A stretch of 64,000 nt of DNA from Nocardia sp. NBC_01327. GTDB taxonomy: Bacteria > Actinomycetota > Actinomycetes > Mycobacteriales > Mycobacteriaceae. Below the pieces are notes generated by a model. The model worked only from the letters and a program-made list of their open reading frames with translations, made no database searches and was not told the DNA's origin. The stretch spans positions 7,812,001 to 7,876,000 of the forward strand of contig NZ_CP108383.1 of the NCBI RefSeq assembly GCF_035958815.1, given 5' to 3'. Numbering within the stretch: position 1 is the first letter of the stretch; each line of letters begins with the position of its first letter. This document shows, one piece after another, positions 1 through 10,810 of this stretch. Position numbers and translations under genes: made by a program.

Positions 1-10
1 GTGGCATTCG

Positions 11-1217
11 CTACGCCGGGGCCGGTTCCTTGCGGCGCAACGTTTCCGGCACCACCATCCAGGCCGCCGAGGCCGTGGCGAGAATGACGCCGGTGACCCC
101 GAGCGCCACCCCGTAGGAAACCTGGTCGGCGAGCGTGCCGATCAGATACGGCCCGAGGAAGGTGCCCAGATCCGCGGACATCTGATACCCCGCGAGCACC
201 GGCCCGCCCCGCACCCCCGGGCCCACGATATCCGCCACCGCGGCTTGCAGAGCCGGGGAGAACATGCCGGAGCCGATCCCCGCGATACAGGACGCCACCA
301 GCAACCACGGGAACGTCTGCGCGAGACCCAGTCCCGCGGTCCCGATCGCGCAGATCAGCGTGCCCGCGATCAGGAAGGGCCTGCGGCCCAGCCGATCCGA
401 CCAGCGCCCCGACAGGAACAGCACCGACGCATTGCCCGCCGCGAAAACGGTCAGGGCAATACCGGCCAGCCCCGCATCCTCCTTCAACACCTCCACCACG
501 ATGAGCGGCACCAACGCCATTCGCACACCGAATACGGCCGCGCCATTGCCGAAGTTCGACCACAGCGCCGCCCGATACTGCGATTTGGCGAGCGCCTCCC
601 GGAAGGTCATGACCGCCGTACCGCTCGCGGCCTCCGGCACCGCCAAATGCGAATTCCGCAGCGCCGCATACACGATGAAACTGGCCACCAGCAGCGCACA
701 GCAGTAGATGATGAACGGCGCCCGCAACCCCAGGAAGGACAGCGCGCCACCGACCAGCGGCCCACTGATCGAGCCGATCAGAAAGCTGGTCGAGTACACC
801 CCCGACACCCGCCCGCGCTCCAGCGGCGGCGAGATGCGAATCACCAGCGCCAGCGAGGACACCGTGAACATGGTGGACCCGATACCACCGAGCGACCGCA
901 ATATCAGCAGCTGCCAATAGGTCTGCGCGAAAGCGCAAGCGCCGGTGGAGATGGCCACGATGATCAGACCGGTCAGATACACCGGCCGCTCCCCCAGCCG
1001 CTGCACCAGCCGCCCGCCCAGCGGCGCGAACAGCAACCGCATCAGGGCGAAGGCGCTGACGATGAAGGAGGCCGCCGCGACTCCGACGCCGAAGCTCCGG
1101 GCGAACTGCGGCAGCGCGGGAGCGACGAGTCCGAATCCGATGGCAATGGTGAAGGCCGCCCCCACCAGTACCCAGATCTCCACCGGTAGAGGCTTGAGGC
1201 GCGGGGAGGAGGAGCCG

Positions 1218-1225
<8 letters not shown>
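11..1225 (-). CDS. MFS transporter (12-TM drug/metabolite exporter type)
   Basis: A 404-residue inner-membrane protein with about 12 hydrophobic segments. It carries the MFS loop 2-3 signature near residue 75 (GGRLVQRLGERP) and a second copy in the C-terminal half (SGRWSDRLGRRP, near 275), which marks the two six-helix bundles. Members of this branch export small molecules by proton antiport, but the substrate cannot be read from sequence. The GTG start lies inside the last codons of pgm (8 nt overlap), so the gene is probably translationally coupled to pgm and last in that transcript. There is no local regulator. Family call is secure; substrate is unknown. Confidence 0.88.
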
Positions 1226-2858
<1,633 letters not shown>

Positions 2859-3459
2859 GCTCGCGGCTCCCTTCCGTATCGCCTGTGCCCGGCTGGTCAT
2901 CAGCATCACGACCACACCTGCTGCCCCGGAGAGGCGTAGGTGTACTGCCGCGCAGAGGCGTGGGTGTGCTGCCTCGGCGAAGCGATCACGACGTTCGCCA
3001 CCGCATAGCTGTCAACGCCCTCCTGTACCCGTCGAACCGTTGTGCAGCCGAAGGTACTGAACGGAGTCAGCATCCGGGTGCCCAGTGGGAAGACACTATC
3101 GAATCGACTGCCCACCGCGCGATCCGACGGTTGCCGGCGTCCGTCCGTCTCATTCATCGCCTGCCCCCAATCGTCGAATCGTCGCCGTATCCCCGAAGTT
3201 GCCGAGCGCAATCGCGCCCGCTTCACGGTGTGCCCATTTCCGGCCCGATCCAAGCAGTGTACGAACTTCCACGGCCGACGTGGAGAGGGTCGCGAGCCTG
3301 CCCCGCTCGACACCGCCGGCGCCGGGACCCACCAGCCTCCTCTTCAGTTTGCCAAATCGTTGCCAATCGGCGTGTTGCTGAGGCCGAACAGCACCCGGGA
3401 ACTGCGAGGATAGTGCCGCTTGCCCGGTGTTGTCCCATCGGCCTCAGAGGAGAGCCAAG
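2859..3459. other. Intergenic region without a convincing gene
   Basis: About 600 bases between the divergent pgm and lipase genes. It probably holds both promoters. A minus-strand open frame spans part of it but has no family resemblance and no ribosome site. Around 2928-2975 there is a degenerate 25-nt direct duplication (AGAGGCGTAGGTGTACTGCC, then AGAGGCGTGGGTGTGCTGCC). Confidence 0.6.
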
Positions 3460-4659
3460 TTGGCGGTGCGGCAGTTGATCAGAAGCATGCTGGTCCGGAG
3501 CTGCGGCATTGCCGCAGCAGCGATCGCCGTGATGGCGACCGCTCCGGCGGCTCACGCGGGTGCGGTGTACCCGATCGCGGAACCCGACGGGTTCTACTAT
3601 GCCCCAGGTAATCTCGGAGACAGCGCCCCCGGGGACGTCTTGCGCTCCCGCTTGATGCCGGCCAATCCCTGGCCCGGTGCGACGGTGTGGCAGTTGCTCT
3701 TCCACTCCACGAACTCATCCGGCGGGCCCATTGCCGCCGTCACCACCCTCATCGTGCCCGGCCCCGGCCCGCACCCCCTGGTCTCGTACCAGCCGTTCGT
3801 GAATTCGCTGGGCATGCAGTGCGCTCCGTCGCATGCGCTGTTCGACGGCGGACTCAAGGAATCGGGTGCGCTCGAATTGCTGCTGGCGCGTGGCTGGGCG
3901 GTTGCCGTCCCCGACCACCTGGGCCCGACCAGTGCCTACGGCGCGGCCCGGCTGGGCGGCCAGATCACCCTCGACGGCATTCGCGCCGCCGAACGCTTCG
4001 CCCCTGCGGGACTGGGTAATTCACCGGTCGGCATGGTCGGCTACTCCGGCGGCGCCATGGCCACCGGATTCGCCGCAGCACTGGCGCCCACCTATGCGCC
4101 CGAACTGCCCATCGTCGGTTTCGCGGACGGTGGCGTACCGGTGAATCCGGGCAAGATCGCCATCGACGTCGGCGATGTCCCGCATCCGCTGTTCGGGCTC
4201 GGCTTCGCGGTCGCGGTCGGCATGGAGCGCGAGTATCCCGACGCGCTTCCGCTCGACAATGCTTTGACCCCGGCGGGTTTCGCGATGCGGGACCGGATCG
4301 CCAATTCCTGTGTGGACGACATCATCTCGGCCGGGGCCGGGCACACCATCGGTGAGATGTTCCACCGCGGCATCGAGAACGATCCGACCCTCATCGGCGC
4401 CTTCCACGACAATGCCCTCGAGATCTACCCGGGCGTCCCCCGTGTCCCCATGTACGAATGGCACGGCGGCAATGATCAGGTGCCGCTGGATCTCGCGCTC
4501 AATACGGCGGGGCGCTATTGCGCGGCAGGCACTCCGGTGCAGTTCGACATCATTCCGGGCGCCGATCACGGCACGGCGATCTTCCCCGGCGCGGTCAAGG
4601 CCGTCAGCTATCTGTCGGATCGGTTCGCGGGTGTGCCGCCGCCGTCCAACTGCCGCTGA
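3460..4659 (+). CDS. Secreted lipase, LIP family alpha/beta hydrolase
   Basis: A 399-residue exported esterase/triacylglycerol lipase of the secretory-lipase (LIP) family seen in actinobacteria and fungi. A Sec signal peptide occupies about residues 1-34 (basic start, Ala-rich core, cleavage near AAHA-GAVYP). The nucleophile elbow is GYSGGAMA near residue 197, and the likely charge-relay His is in GADHGTA near 366. Several Cys (MQCAP, NSCVDD, YCAAG, SNC) could form disulfides outside the cell. I prefer the TTG at 3460 because AGGAG lies 7 nt before it; a GTG at 3427 has no such site. A perfect hairpin follows the gene. Confidence 0.85.
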   Translation: MAVRQLIRSMLVRSCGIAAAAIAVMATAPAAHAGAVYPIAEPDGFYYAPGNLGDSAPGDVLRSRLMPANPWPGATVWQLLFHSTNSSGGPIAAVTTLIVPGPGPHPLVSYQPFVNSLGMQCAPSHALFDGGLKESGALELLLARGWAVAVPDHLGPTSAYGAARLGGQITLDGIRAAERFAPAGLGNSPVGMVGYSGGAMATGFAAALAPTYAPELPIVGFADGGVPVNPGKIAIDVGDVPHPLFGLGFAVAVGMEREYPDALPLDNALTPAGFAMRDRIANSCVDDIISAGAGHTIGEMFHRGIENDPTLIGAFHDNALEIYPGVPRVPMYEWHGGNDQVPLDLALNTAGRYCAAGTPVQFDIIPGADHGTAIFPGAVKAVSYLSDRFAGVPPPSNCR

Positions 4660-4687
4660 CGATTCGGCACCGGCTCAGCTGTAAACA

Positions 4688-4723
4688 CCGCAGCCCCACT
4701 CATTTCTATGAGTGGGGCTGCGG
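4688..4723. terminator. Perfect 16-bp stem-loop, bidirectional terminator
   Basis: Arms at 4688-4703 and 4708-4723 are perfectly complementary around a TTCT loop. It sits between the convergent lipase and DHA2 exporter genes, so it probably ends both transcripts. Confidence 0.8.
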
Positions 4724-4746
4724 TGGTCCTCGGCCCGGAATGCACC

Positions 4747-4776
4747 GCACCCCACCCGCGCGAGCGGATGGGGTGC
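4747..4776 (-). terminator. Second hairpin after the DHA2 exporter
   Basis: GCACCCCA (4747-4754) pairs with TGGGGTGC (4769-4776) around a 14-nt GC-rich loop, 19 bases past the stop of the minus-strand exporter. This is a plausible terminator for that gene, in tandem with the hairpin at 4688. Confidence 0.5.
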
Positions 4777-4794
4777 AGGTTTTCCAGGCAAATC

Positions 4795-6297
4795 TCAGTG
4801 TGCCAGAACGGGTTCGCCCTCGGAGGGGACCGGAACCTTGTTCGGCATGATGAGTCCGGTGACCACCGCACCCACCACGAAGATCGCGGCAGCCCACCAG
4901 AACGCGGTGGTGTAGCTCTGCACCGCGGCCTCGGCCAGCGCCGCCGGCGACGCGCCATGGTCGGACACGTAGTTCCCGAGGGCCGTGGCGGCCAGCGTGC
5001 TCAGCAGCGCGGTACCGATGGAACCGCCGACCTGCTGGCTGGTGTTCACCATGGCCGAGGCGACACCGGCGTCTTCGTGCTCCACCCCGGAGGTGGCGCC
5101 GATGAACGCGGTCGACATCGCGGTACCGAGGCCGACACCCATCAGGATGAGGCTGGGCAGGATGTGGCTGGCGTACGCGGTGTCCACGCCGATCCGGGTC
5201 AGCAGCGCCATACCCAGTGCGGCGAGCAGGAATCCGGTCACGACGGTCACCCGCGGGCCGACCCTCGGCACCAGCAGCGACGGCACGGTCGTGGAGGACA
5301 CCACCATGCCCGCGACCATCGGCAGGAAGGCCACGCCGGTCATGATCGGCGAGAAGCCCAGCGACTGCTGCATGTAGTAGGTCAGGAACAGGAACATCGC
5401 GAACATGCCGATGCCGATGGAGAACACGGTCAGGTAGGACGCGGCCCGGGTGCGATCGAGGATCACGCGCAGCGGCAGCAGCGGATGTGCGACCCGCGTT
5501 TCCAGCCAGACGAACACCGCGAGCAGCACCACGCCGCCGATGAGGAAGGACAGCGTCGTCGAGTTGGCCCAGCCGTCGGTCTCGGCCTTGGAGAAGCCGT
5601 ACACGATGGCGAACAGCGCGGCGCTCACCGAGAGCGTGCCGGGCAGATCCAGCTTCGGACGCTGGGTGGCGGTGTGCTTGGCGAGCAGCATGACCGCACC
5701 GACCAGTGCGATGGCGGCGAAGACCAGGTTCACGTACATGACCCAGCGCCACGAGGCCCATTCGGTCAGCGCGCCGCCGAGCAGCAGTCCGAGAGCGCCG
5801 CCGGCGCCCGCGATGGCGCCGAAGATGCCGAACGCCTTGGCGCGTTCCTTGGGCTCGGTGAAGGTCACGGTCAGCAGTGACAGTGCGGCGGGGGCGAGCA
5901 GTGCGCCGAAGACGCCCTGCGCCACGCGAGCGCCGACCAGCACCTCGAAGCTACCGGCGGCACCGCCGATGGCCGAAGCGCCGGCGAAGCCGATCAGACC
6001 CACGATGAAGGTGGTCCGGCGGCCGAAGAGATCGGAGAGTCGTCCGCCGAGCAGCAGCAGGCTGCCGAAGGCGAGCGCATAGCCGGTGACCACCCATTGC
6101 CGGTCACCGTTGGAGAAGTGCAGGTCGGCCTGTGCGGCCGGGAGTGCGATGTTCACGACGGTCGCGTCGAGCACCACCATCAGCTGCGCCACGCCGAGTA
6201 CGGCGAGCACCCACCAGCGCAGGGCATGCGAGCCACGGCGACCGTCTCCGGTCGTCGGCGCGGCCACTGCCTTCTCTTTCTCGAGAGCTGTCGTCAT
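4795..6297 (-). CDS. MFS drug exporter, DHA2 (QacA/EmrB-like) family
   Basis: A 500-residue proton-driven exporter with about 14 predicted membrane helices. The first helix carries the DHA2 signature LDATVVNIALPA near residue 45, followed by the loop GGRLSDLFGRR near 82 and the antiporter motif C region LGLLLGGALTEWASWRW near 160. Its gene diverges from a TetR repressor gene 118 bases away, and the gap holds inverted repeats. It is therefore very likely induced by ligands of that repressor. The exported compound is not evident. Confidence 0.92.
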   Translation of the reverse strand: MTTALEKEKAVAAPTTGDGRRGSHALRWWVLAVLGVAQLMVVLDATVVNIALPAAQADLHFSNGDRQWVVTGYALAFGSLLLLGGRLSDLFGRRTTFIVGLIGFAGASAIGGAAGSFEVLVGARVAQGVFGALLAPAALSLLTVTFTEPKERAKAFGIFGAIAGAGGALGLLLGGALTEWASWRWVMYVNLVFAAIALVGAVMLLAKHTATQRPKLDLPGTLSVSAALFAIVYGFSKAETDGWANSTTLSFLIGGVVLLAVFVWLETRVAHPLLPLRVILDRTRAASYLTVFSIGIGMFAMFLFLTYYMQQSLGFSPIMTGVAFLPMVAGMVVSSTTVPSLLVPRVGPRVTVVTGFLLAALGMALLTRIGVDTAYASHILPSLILMGVGLGTAMSTAFIGATSGVEHEDAGVASAMVNTSQQVGGSIGTALLSTLAATALGNYVSDHGASPAALAEAAVQSYTTAFWWAAAIFVVGAVVTGLIMPNKVPVPSEGEPVLAH

Positions 6298-6325
6298 GGT
6301 CGTTTTCCTTGTCCCCTAGGATTAG

Positions 6326-6374
6326 CGGAGAGGCCGTCTCCGTTTACCGGTTAAAGCTATCATCTAAACGGAGA
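6326..6374. promoter_or_regulatory. Candidate TetR operator with three CGGAGA half-sites
   Basis: TCTCCGTTTA at 6337-6346 is mirrored by TAAACGGAGA at 6365-6374. A further CGGAGA at 6326-6331 makes a short palindrome with TCTCCG at 6337-6342. The elements occupy the middle of the divergent promoter region between the exporter (start 6297) and its TetR gene (start 6416). Confidence 0.65.
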
Positions 6375-6415
6375 TATACCCTCCGGATAATCCCGGCCCC
6401 TGTTAGGATTACGGT

Positions 6416-7090
6416 GTGAATCACGTCACCACCGCGCCCCCACCGCGCCGTTTGCGCGCGGACGCCGCGCGCAATCAGCAACGCATCATCGCGGCCGCAC
6501 GCGAACTCTTCGCCGATCGCGGGCTCGAGGTCACCCTGGACGATGTGGCCGAAAGAGCGGGCGTCGGCGTCGGCACCGTCTACCGCCGGTTCGCGAACAA
6601 GCAGGAACTCATCCTGGAAGTGTTCGACGCCATGGTCACCGAGCTGGCCGCCGCGGTCGAGCTCGCCCTGCACCACCCCGACCCGTGGCAGGGCCTGGTG
6701 GAACTGTTCGAGTACTCCTGCCGTCATATGGCACTCAACCGCGGCTTCGGCGAGGTCGTGCTGGAGATGCACGACAGTATGGACCGTTTCGTCTGCATGA
6801 AGGAGCGCGTCCAGCCCGGCATGCAGGCCGTCATCCGCCGCGCCAAGGAGGCGGGCGCACTGCACCCCAGCGTCGAGGCGGGCGATTTCTTCGCCATGGT
6901 GAACATGGTCGACGGTGTGGCCGGCTTCGCCCGTTCGGTCAATACCGATGTGTGGCAGCGCTATATGACCATCGTCCTCAACGGCGTCCGGGGCGACGGC
7001 GTCCCGCGCCTGCCCCTCACCCAGCGCGCACTGACCGACAGCGAGGTCGAACGCGCCAAAGAAGCGATGTGCACTAGCCGCAAACGGTAG
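6416..7090 (+). CDS. TetR family transcriptional regulator
   Basis: A 224-residue DNA-binding repressor. The N-terminal helix-turn-helix (about residues 20-66) reads ITLDDVAERAGVGVGTVYRRFANKQEL-like, typical of TetR; the remainder is a helical ligand-binding dimerisation domain (TetR_C type). It starts with GTG at 6416. It diverges from the DHA2 exporter, and the inverted repeats in the gap suggest that it controls that exporter and itself. Confidence 0.92.
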   Translation: MNHVTTAPPPRRLRADAARNQQRIIAAARELFADRGLEVTLDDVAERAGVGVGTVYRRFANKQELILEVFDAMVTELAAAVELALHHPDPWQGLVELFEYSCRHMALNRGFGEVVLEMHDSMDRFVCMKERVQPGMQAVIRRAKEAGALHPSVEAGDFFAMVNMVDGVAGFARSVNTDVWQRYMTIVLNGVRGDGVPRLPLTQRALTDSEVERAKEAMCTSRKR

Positions 7091-7124
7091 CGCTTCTCAC
7101 ACCTGTCGGTTTAAAGTTGGTCGC

Positions 7125-8423
7125 ATGACCAACTCTTGGGCGAACTGGGCCGGGGATCAGGGCTGTTCTCCGGCGTCCATCGCCGACCCGGGCACGCCCG
7201 AGGAAGTCGCCGCGGTGCTGGCACGCGCCGAGGCAGCCGGGCATACCGTGCGCGTCGCCGGATCGGGGCATTCCTTCACCGATACCGTGCTGACCGACGG
7301 CACGCTCATGCGCCTGAACAAGCTCGACAAAATTCTGTCGGTGGATCGGACTGCCGGGCTGGTGCGCGTCGAAGCCGGCGCCACGCTGAACGCCGTCAGC
7401 AATGCGCTGCATCCGATGGGGCTGGCGTTCCCCAATCTCGGTGATATCGATGTGCAGTCCGTCGCGGGCGCGACCGCCACCGGCACCCACGGCACCGGGG
7501 CGAAGCTGCAGAATCTTTCCGCCGCACTGCAATCGGTGGAGCTCATGCTCGCCGACGGCAGCCGGGTCGAGCTCAACGATCAGACCGATCCGGACGGCTG
7601 GCGCGCGGCGCGCGTGAATGTGGGCGCGCTCGGCGTGGTCACCGCCGTCACCCTGCAAATGGTGCCGTCCTTCGTGCTCGAAGGGGTGGAAAGACCGGTG
7701 CCCGTCGAGGAGGTCCTCGAGGACCTCGACACCTATGTCGACGGCAATGAGCACTTCGAGTTCTATATGTTCGCGCACAGCCCGCTGGCAATGACCAAGC
7801 GCAACAATCGGGTCCAGCTGCCGGAGCAGCCGCGCGGCAAGGCCGTCGACTGGTTCTCCGACATCCTGATCTCCAACTACACCTTCGACGCGCTGTGCAA
7901 GCTCACCCGGCGCAATTCGAGTCTCATTCCCTACGTGCAACGCGCCGCGGCCTTCGCGGGCAGTTACCGCCGCCAGGTGGAGCGTTCCTACCGAGTCTTC
8001 GCGACCACCAGGCTCTTCCGCTTCACCGAGATGGAGTACGCCATCCCGCGCGAGCACTCCGTCGACGCGATTCGCGAGATCAAGGATGTCGCCAAGCATT
8101 TCGACACCGTCATGCCGATCGAGGTGCGGTGGGTCGCGCCCGATGACGCCTTCCTGTCCCCCGCCGGTGGCCGCGACACCTGCTATATCGCGGTGCATCA
8201 GTACCAGGGCATGGACTACGAACCGTATTTCCGCGCCTGTGAGCGCGTTTTCGATCGCTACAACGGCCGCCCGCACTGGGGTAAGCGGCACTTCCAGACC
8301 GCCGAGACGCTGAGTCAGCGGTATCCGGAGTGGGAAAAGTTCGCCGATGTCCGCAAGCGCTTCGACCCGCAGGGCCGATTCACGAATGCCTACATCGAGC
8401 GCGTGCTGGGCCCTATCGGCTGA
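7125..8423 (+). CDS. FAD-linked aldonolactone oxidoreductase (GulDH/ALO family)
   Basis: A 432-residue flavoenzyme. The N-terminal FAD-binding domain (about 15-180) has the VAGSGHSFTDTVLTDG loop; the C-terminal half is the ALO substrate domain ending in the family signature RPHWGKRHF near 383 and DPQGRFTNAY. Homologues oxidise L-gulono- or D-arabinono-1,4-lactone to vitamin-C-like products; the mycobacterial relative has a similar length (about 428). It is oriented with the preceding TetR gene, 34 bases downstream, but no functional link is obvious. Substrate among the aldonolactones is inferred from family only. Confidence 0.88.
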   Translation: MTNSWANWAGDQGCSPASIADPGTPEEVAAVLARAEAAGHTVRVAGSGHSFTDTVLTDGTLMRLNKLDKILSVDRTAGLVRVEAGATLNAVSNALHPMGLAFPNLGDIDVQSVAGATATGTHGTGAKLQNLSAALQSVELMLADGSRVELNDQTDPDGWRAARVNVGALGVVTAVTLQMVPSFVLEGVERPVPVEEVLEDLDTYVDGNEHFEFYMFAHSPLAMTKRNNRVQLPEQPRGKAVDWFSDILISNYTFDALCKLTRRNSSLIPYVQRAAAFAGSYRRQVERSYRVFATTRLFRFTEMEYAIPREHSVDAIREIKDVAKHFDTVMPIEVRWVAPDDAFLSPAGGRDTCYIAVHQYQGMDYEPYFRACERVFDRYNGRPHWGKRHFQTAETLSQRYPEWEKFADVRKRFDPQGRFTNAYIERVLGPIG

Positions 8424-8526
8424 GTTATGATCGGTTGCTGAAAGATCGCTGAACGTAGCGATTCTGCTCGTCGAACTGTCCTGGATGTACGCCCGACCCG
8501 GGCGTGACCACACGTAGGAGGTTTCG

Positions 8527-8718
8527 ATGTCTGATTTCAACGACAAGATCAATGATGCGACCGATCAGGCTAGGGACGCCGCGAAAGATGCCGCGGACAA
8601 GGCCGAGGGCATGGGCGATCAGATGAAGGACCGCCTCGAGCACGCGGGCGAGGACGTCAAGGAGAAGGTCGGCGGCTTCGTCGACAAGATGAAGGAAAAG
8701 CTCGGCGGCTCGAAGTAG
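8527..8718 (+). CDS. Small LEA-like amphipathic helical protein
   Basis: A 63-residue, highly charged protein without hydrophobic core, Trp, Cys or Pro. It is made of DQARDAAKDAADKAEG-type stretches resembling the 11-residue periodicity of LEA/CsbD-like stress proteins. A strong ribosome site (GGAGG, 6 nt before ATG) suggests high expression. The next gene, 9 bases downstream, encodes a similar helical protein. The neighbouring BCCT transporter and MscL channel suggest a desiccation or osmotic role; that role is inference. Confidence 0.75.
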   Translation: MSDFNDKINDATDQARDAAKDAADKAEGMGDQMKDRLEHAGEDVKEKVGGFVDKMKEKLGGSK

Positions 8719-8727
8719 CGGGCCGCC

Positions 8728-9027
8728 ATGCCGACACCTGACGAACTCGGCGATTCCGCCGAGGGTCTGGCCGATAAGGCCGGAGTCGCCGCCGGGCAAC
8801 TCGCCGAAAGGGCCAGCGGCGCGGCCGCCGAGCTCGCCGACCGGGCCAGCACCGCGGCGGCCGACCTCGCCGATATGGCGAAGGCGTTCGCCGACAAGCT
8901 CAATACCGAGGATATGCAGGGCACCCTCGAACAGGTGCGCGCCAACCTCGAGCATGCGGCGCAGGACGTCATGGCGGCGGTCAACGAGATCGTCACCGCC
9001 ATGAAGGACAGGGTCAGCGGTAAGTAG
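8728..9027 (+). CDS. Ala-rich LEA-like helical protein
   Basis: A 99-residue, Ala/Asp/Lys-rich, probably all-helical or intrinsically disordered protein. Repeated units of the form LADKAGVAAGQ, LAERASGAAAE, LADRASTAAAD, LADMAKAFAD run from residue 13 to about 57 with an 11-residue step, typical of group-3 LEA proteins. It follows the preceding LEA-like gene by 9 bases and ends before a strong terminator, so the two form a dicistronic unit. No clear Shine-Dalgarno is present, so translational coupling is likely. No enzymatic motif is visible. Confidence 0.68.
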   Translation: MPTPDELGDSAEGLADKAGVAAGQLAERASGAAAELADRASTAAADLADMAKAFADKLNTEDMQGTLEQVRANLEHAAQDVMAAVNEIVTAMKDRVSGK

Positions 9028-9034
9028 TCGAGAC

Positions 9035-9071
9035 AACCCCGATCCCGGGCTGCGGCCGGGGTCGGGGTTTT
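9035..9071 (+). terminator. Rho-independent terminator
   Basis: AACCCCGA (9035-9042) pairs with TCGGGGTT (9062-9069). The inner CCCGG and CCGGG extend the stem, and a short T run follows. It closes the LEA-like gene pair. Confidence 0.8.
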
Positions 9072-9116
9072 CCGCATCGGAGCCCGATCCCCCGAACTCG
9101 ACAGAGGACACTCCAC

Positions 9117-10685
9117 GTGAGCGCACCGAGCAAACCCTCCGGCTCGACTCCGATCCATTCACGAGCAGCAGTGGCGCCCAGGGTGTTCTGGCCGTCGGCC
9201 CTCGTGGTCACGGCATTCACGGTGTACGCCATCGTCTTTCGCGATACCGCCGCCCGGCAGGCGAAAGCGCTGCAGGACAATGTGATCGGCGGATTCGGCT
9301 GGTACTACATCGTCCTCGTCTCGCTGTTCGTGGTCTTCGCGATCTGGCTGGGCGTGGGACGCTTCGGTGGCATCCCGCTCGGCCCGGACGGCGAGCAGGC
9401 CGAATACTCCATCGGCGCTTGGCTTTCCATGCTCTTCGCCGCGGGAATGGGCATCGGCCTGGTGTTCTGGGGCGTGGCCGAACCGCTGTTCCACTACGAC
9501 GATCCGCGGCCCGGCGTCGGGCCCTCGCCCGCGCAGCGCGCCGACTCCGCCATGGTGCAGACCTTCCTGCACTGGGGAATCCACCCCTGGGCGATCTATG
9601 TGGTGGTCGGGCTGGCGCTCGCGTATTCGATGCATCGCAAGGGACATCCGGTCTCCATCCGCTGGTCGCTCGAGTCCCTGCTGGGCGACCGGATTCGCGG
9701 CTGGTCCGGCGATGTCATCGATATCGTGGCGGTCATCGGCACCGTCTTCGGTGTGGCCACCTCGCTGGGGCTGGGCATTCTGCAGATCTCGGCGGGCCTC
9801 AATTATCAAGGCTGGCTGCACGAGCCGGGCAAGGGCCTGCAGGTGGTGCTGATCATCGTGGTCACCGCGCTGGCGACCGTGTCGGTGGTGACGGGTGTGG
9901 ACAAGGGCATCAAGCTGCTGTCCCAGGCGAATATGGGTGTGGCCGGATTGCTGCTGCTGTACGTGCTGGTGGCCGGGCCGACGCTGTTCATCGTCAATGA
10001 CCTGGTGCAGAATTTCGGCTCCTATATCCAGTCGCTGCCCAAGATCAGCCTGTACACCGGCGCGACCGAGGGCCCGAGCGGTACCGCGTGGACCCAGCAG
10101 TGGACGGTCTTCTACTGGGGCTGGTGGATCTCCTGGGCGCCGTTTGTCGGCGTCTTCATCGCGCGCATCTCACGCGGCCGCACCGTGCGCGAATTCGTGG
10201 CCGGGGTGCTGCTGGTGCCGACGCTGCTGACCTTCGTCTGGTTCGCGGTGTTCGGCGGGGCGGGCCTGCATCGGGAAATGTTCGGCGGCGGTGGACTTGT
10301 CGGGCCGGACGGGCCGGACCGCGACAGCGCCCTGTTCGCCATGCTGAATACGCTGCCGGGCGGCAGCATCACCGCGGGGCTGGCCATTCTGGTGATCGTG
10401 CTGTTCTTCGTCACCTCGGCCGACTCCGGAGCGCTGGTGGTGAACATGCTGTCCTCGGGCGGCAATCCGAATCCGCCGATCTGGAGCCGGGTGTTCTGGA
10501 CCTGCGCGCAGGGTGCGGTAGCTATTGCGTTGCTACTTGCCAGTGGAACCGGCATTGCCGCACTCACGACACTGCAGACCGTGGCAATCCTGATCGCACT
10601 GCCGTTCAGTGTGGTCATGGTGGCCATGTGCTGGGCACTGGTCCGTACCTTCCGGGGCGAGCAGAGTCCGGCACGCCCGGACTGA
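9117..10685 (+). CDS. BCCT family compatible-solute transporter
   Basis: A 522-residue, 12-helix secondary transporter of the betaine/carnitine/choline family. The glycine-rich stretch of helix 3 (AAGMGIGLVFWGVAEP, near residue 105) and the diagnostic Trp-rich helix 8 region FYWGWWISWAPFVG followed by FIARISRGRTVREF (near 340) are intact. Na+- or H+-coupled members import glycine betaine or related osmoprotectants. It sits between two LEA-like genes and mscL, consistent with osmotic adaptation. The C-terminal cytoplasmic tail is short, so the long osmosensing tail of BetP is missing. Confidence 0.93.
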   Translation: MSAPSKPSGSTPIHSRAAVAPRVFWPSALVVTAFTVYAIVFRDTAARQAKALQDNVIGGFGWYYIVLVSLFVVFAIWLGVGRFGGIPLGPDGEQAEYSIGAWLSMLFAAGMGIGLVFWGVAEPLFHYDDPRPGVGPSPAQRADSAMVQTFLHWGIHPWAIYVVVGLALAYSMHRKGHPVSIRWSLESLLGDRIRGWSGDVIDIVAVIGTVFGVATSLGLGILQISAGLNYQGWLHEPGKGLQVVLIIVVTALATVSVVTGVDKGIKLLSQANMGVAGLLLLYVLVAGPTLFIVNDLVQNFGSYIQSLPKISLYTGATEGPSGTAWTQQWTVFYWGWWISWAPFVGVFIARISRGRTVREFVAGVLLVPTLLTFVWFAVFGGAGLHREMFGGGGLVGPDGPDRDSALFAMLNTLPGGSITAGLAILVIVLFFVTSADSGALVVNMLSSGGNPNPPIWSRVFWTCAQGAVAIALLLASGTGIAALTTLQTVAILIALPFSVVMVAMCWALVRTFRGEQSPARPD

Positions 10686-10810
10686 TCACAAACTGACCAG
10701 GATGTGACGGTGACCAATCGGGGCGTGCCATGTTCCGAAGGCGGAACCGGCACCCCCTAGACTTCGGCGCAGAAGATTACGGATTCGTCACGGATTGGAT
10801 TTCCTGCGTC

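Noticed and set aside
2906..3313. Minus-strand frame of 135 codons in the pgm-lipase gap
   Set aside because: No ribosome site, no family resemblance, and composition not GC3-biased.
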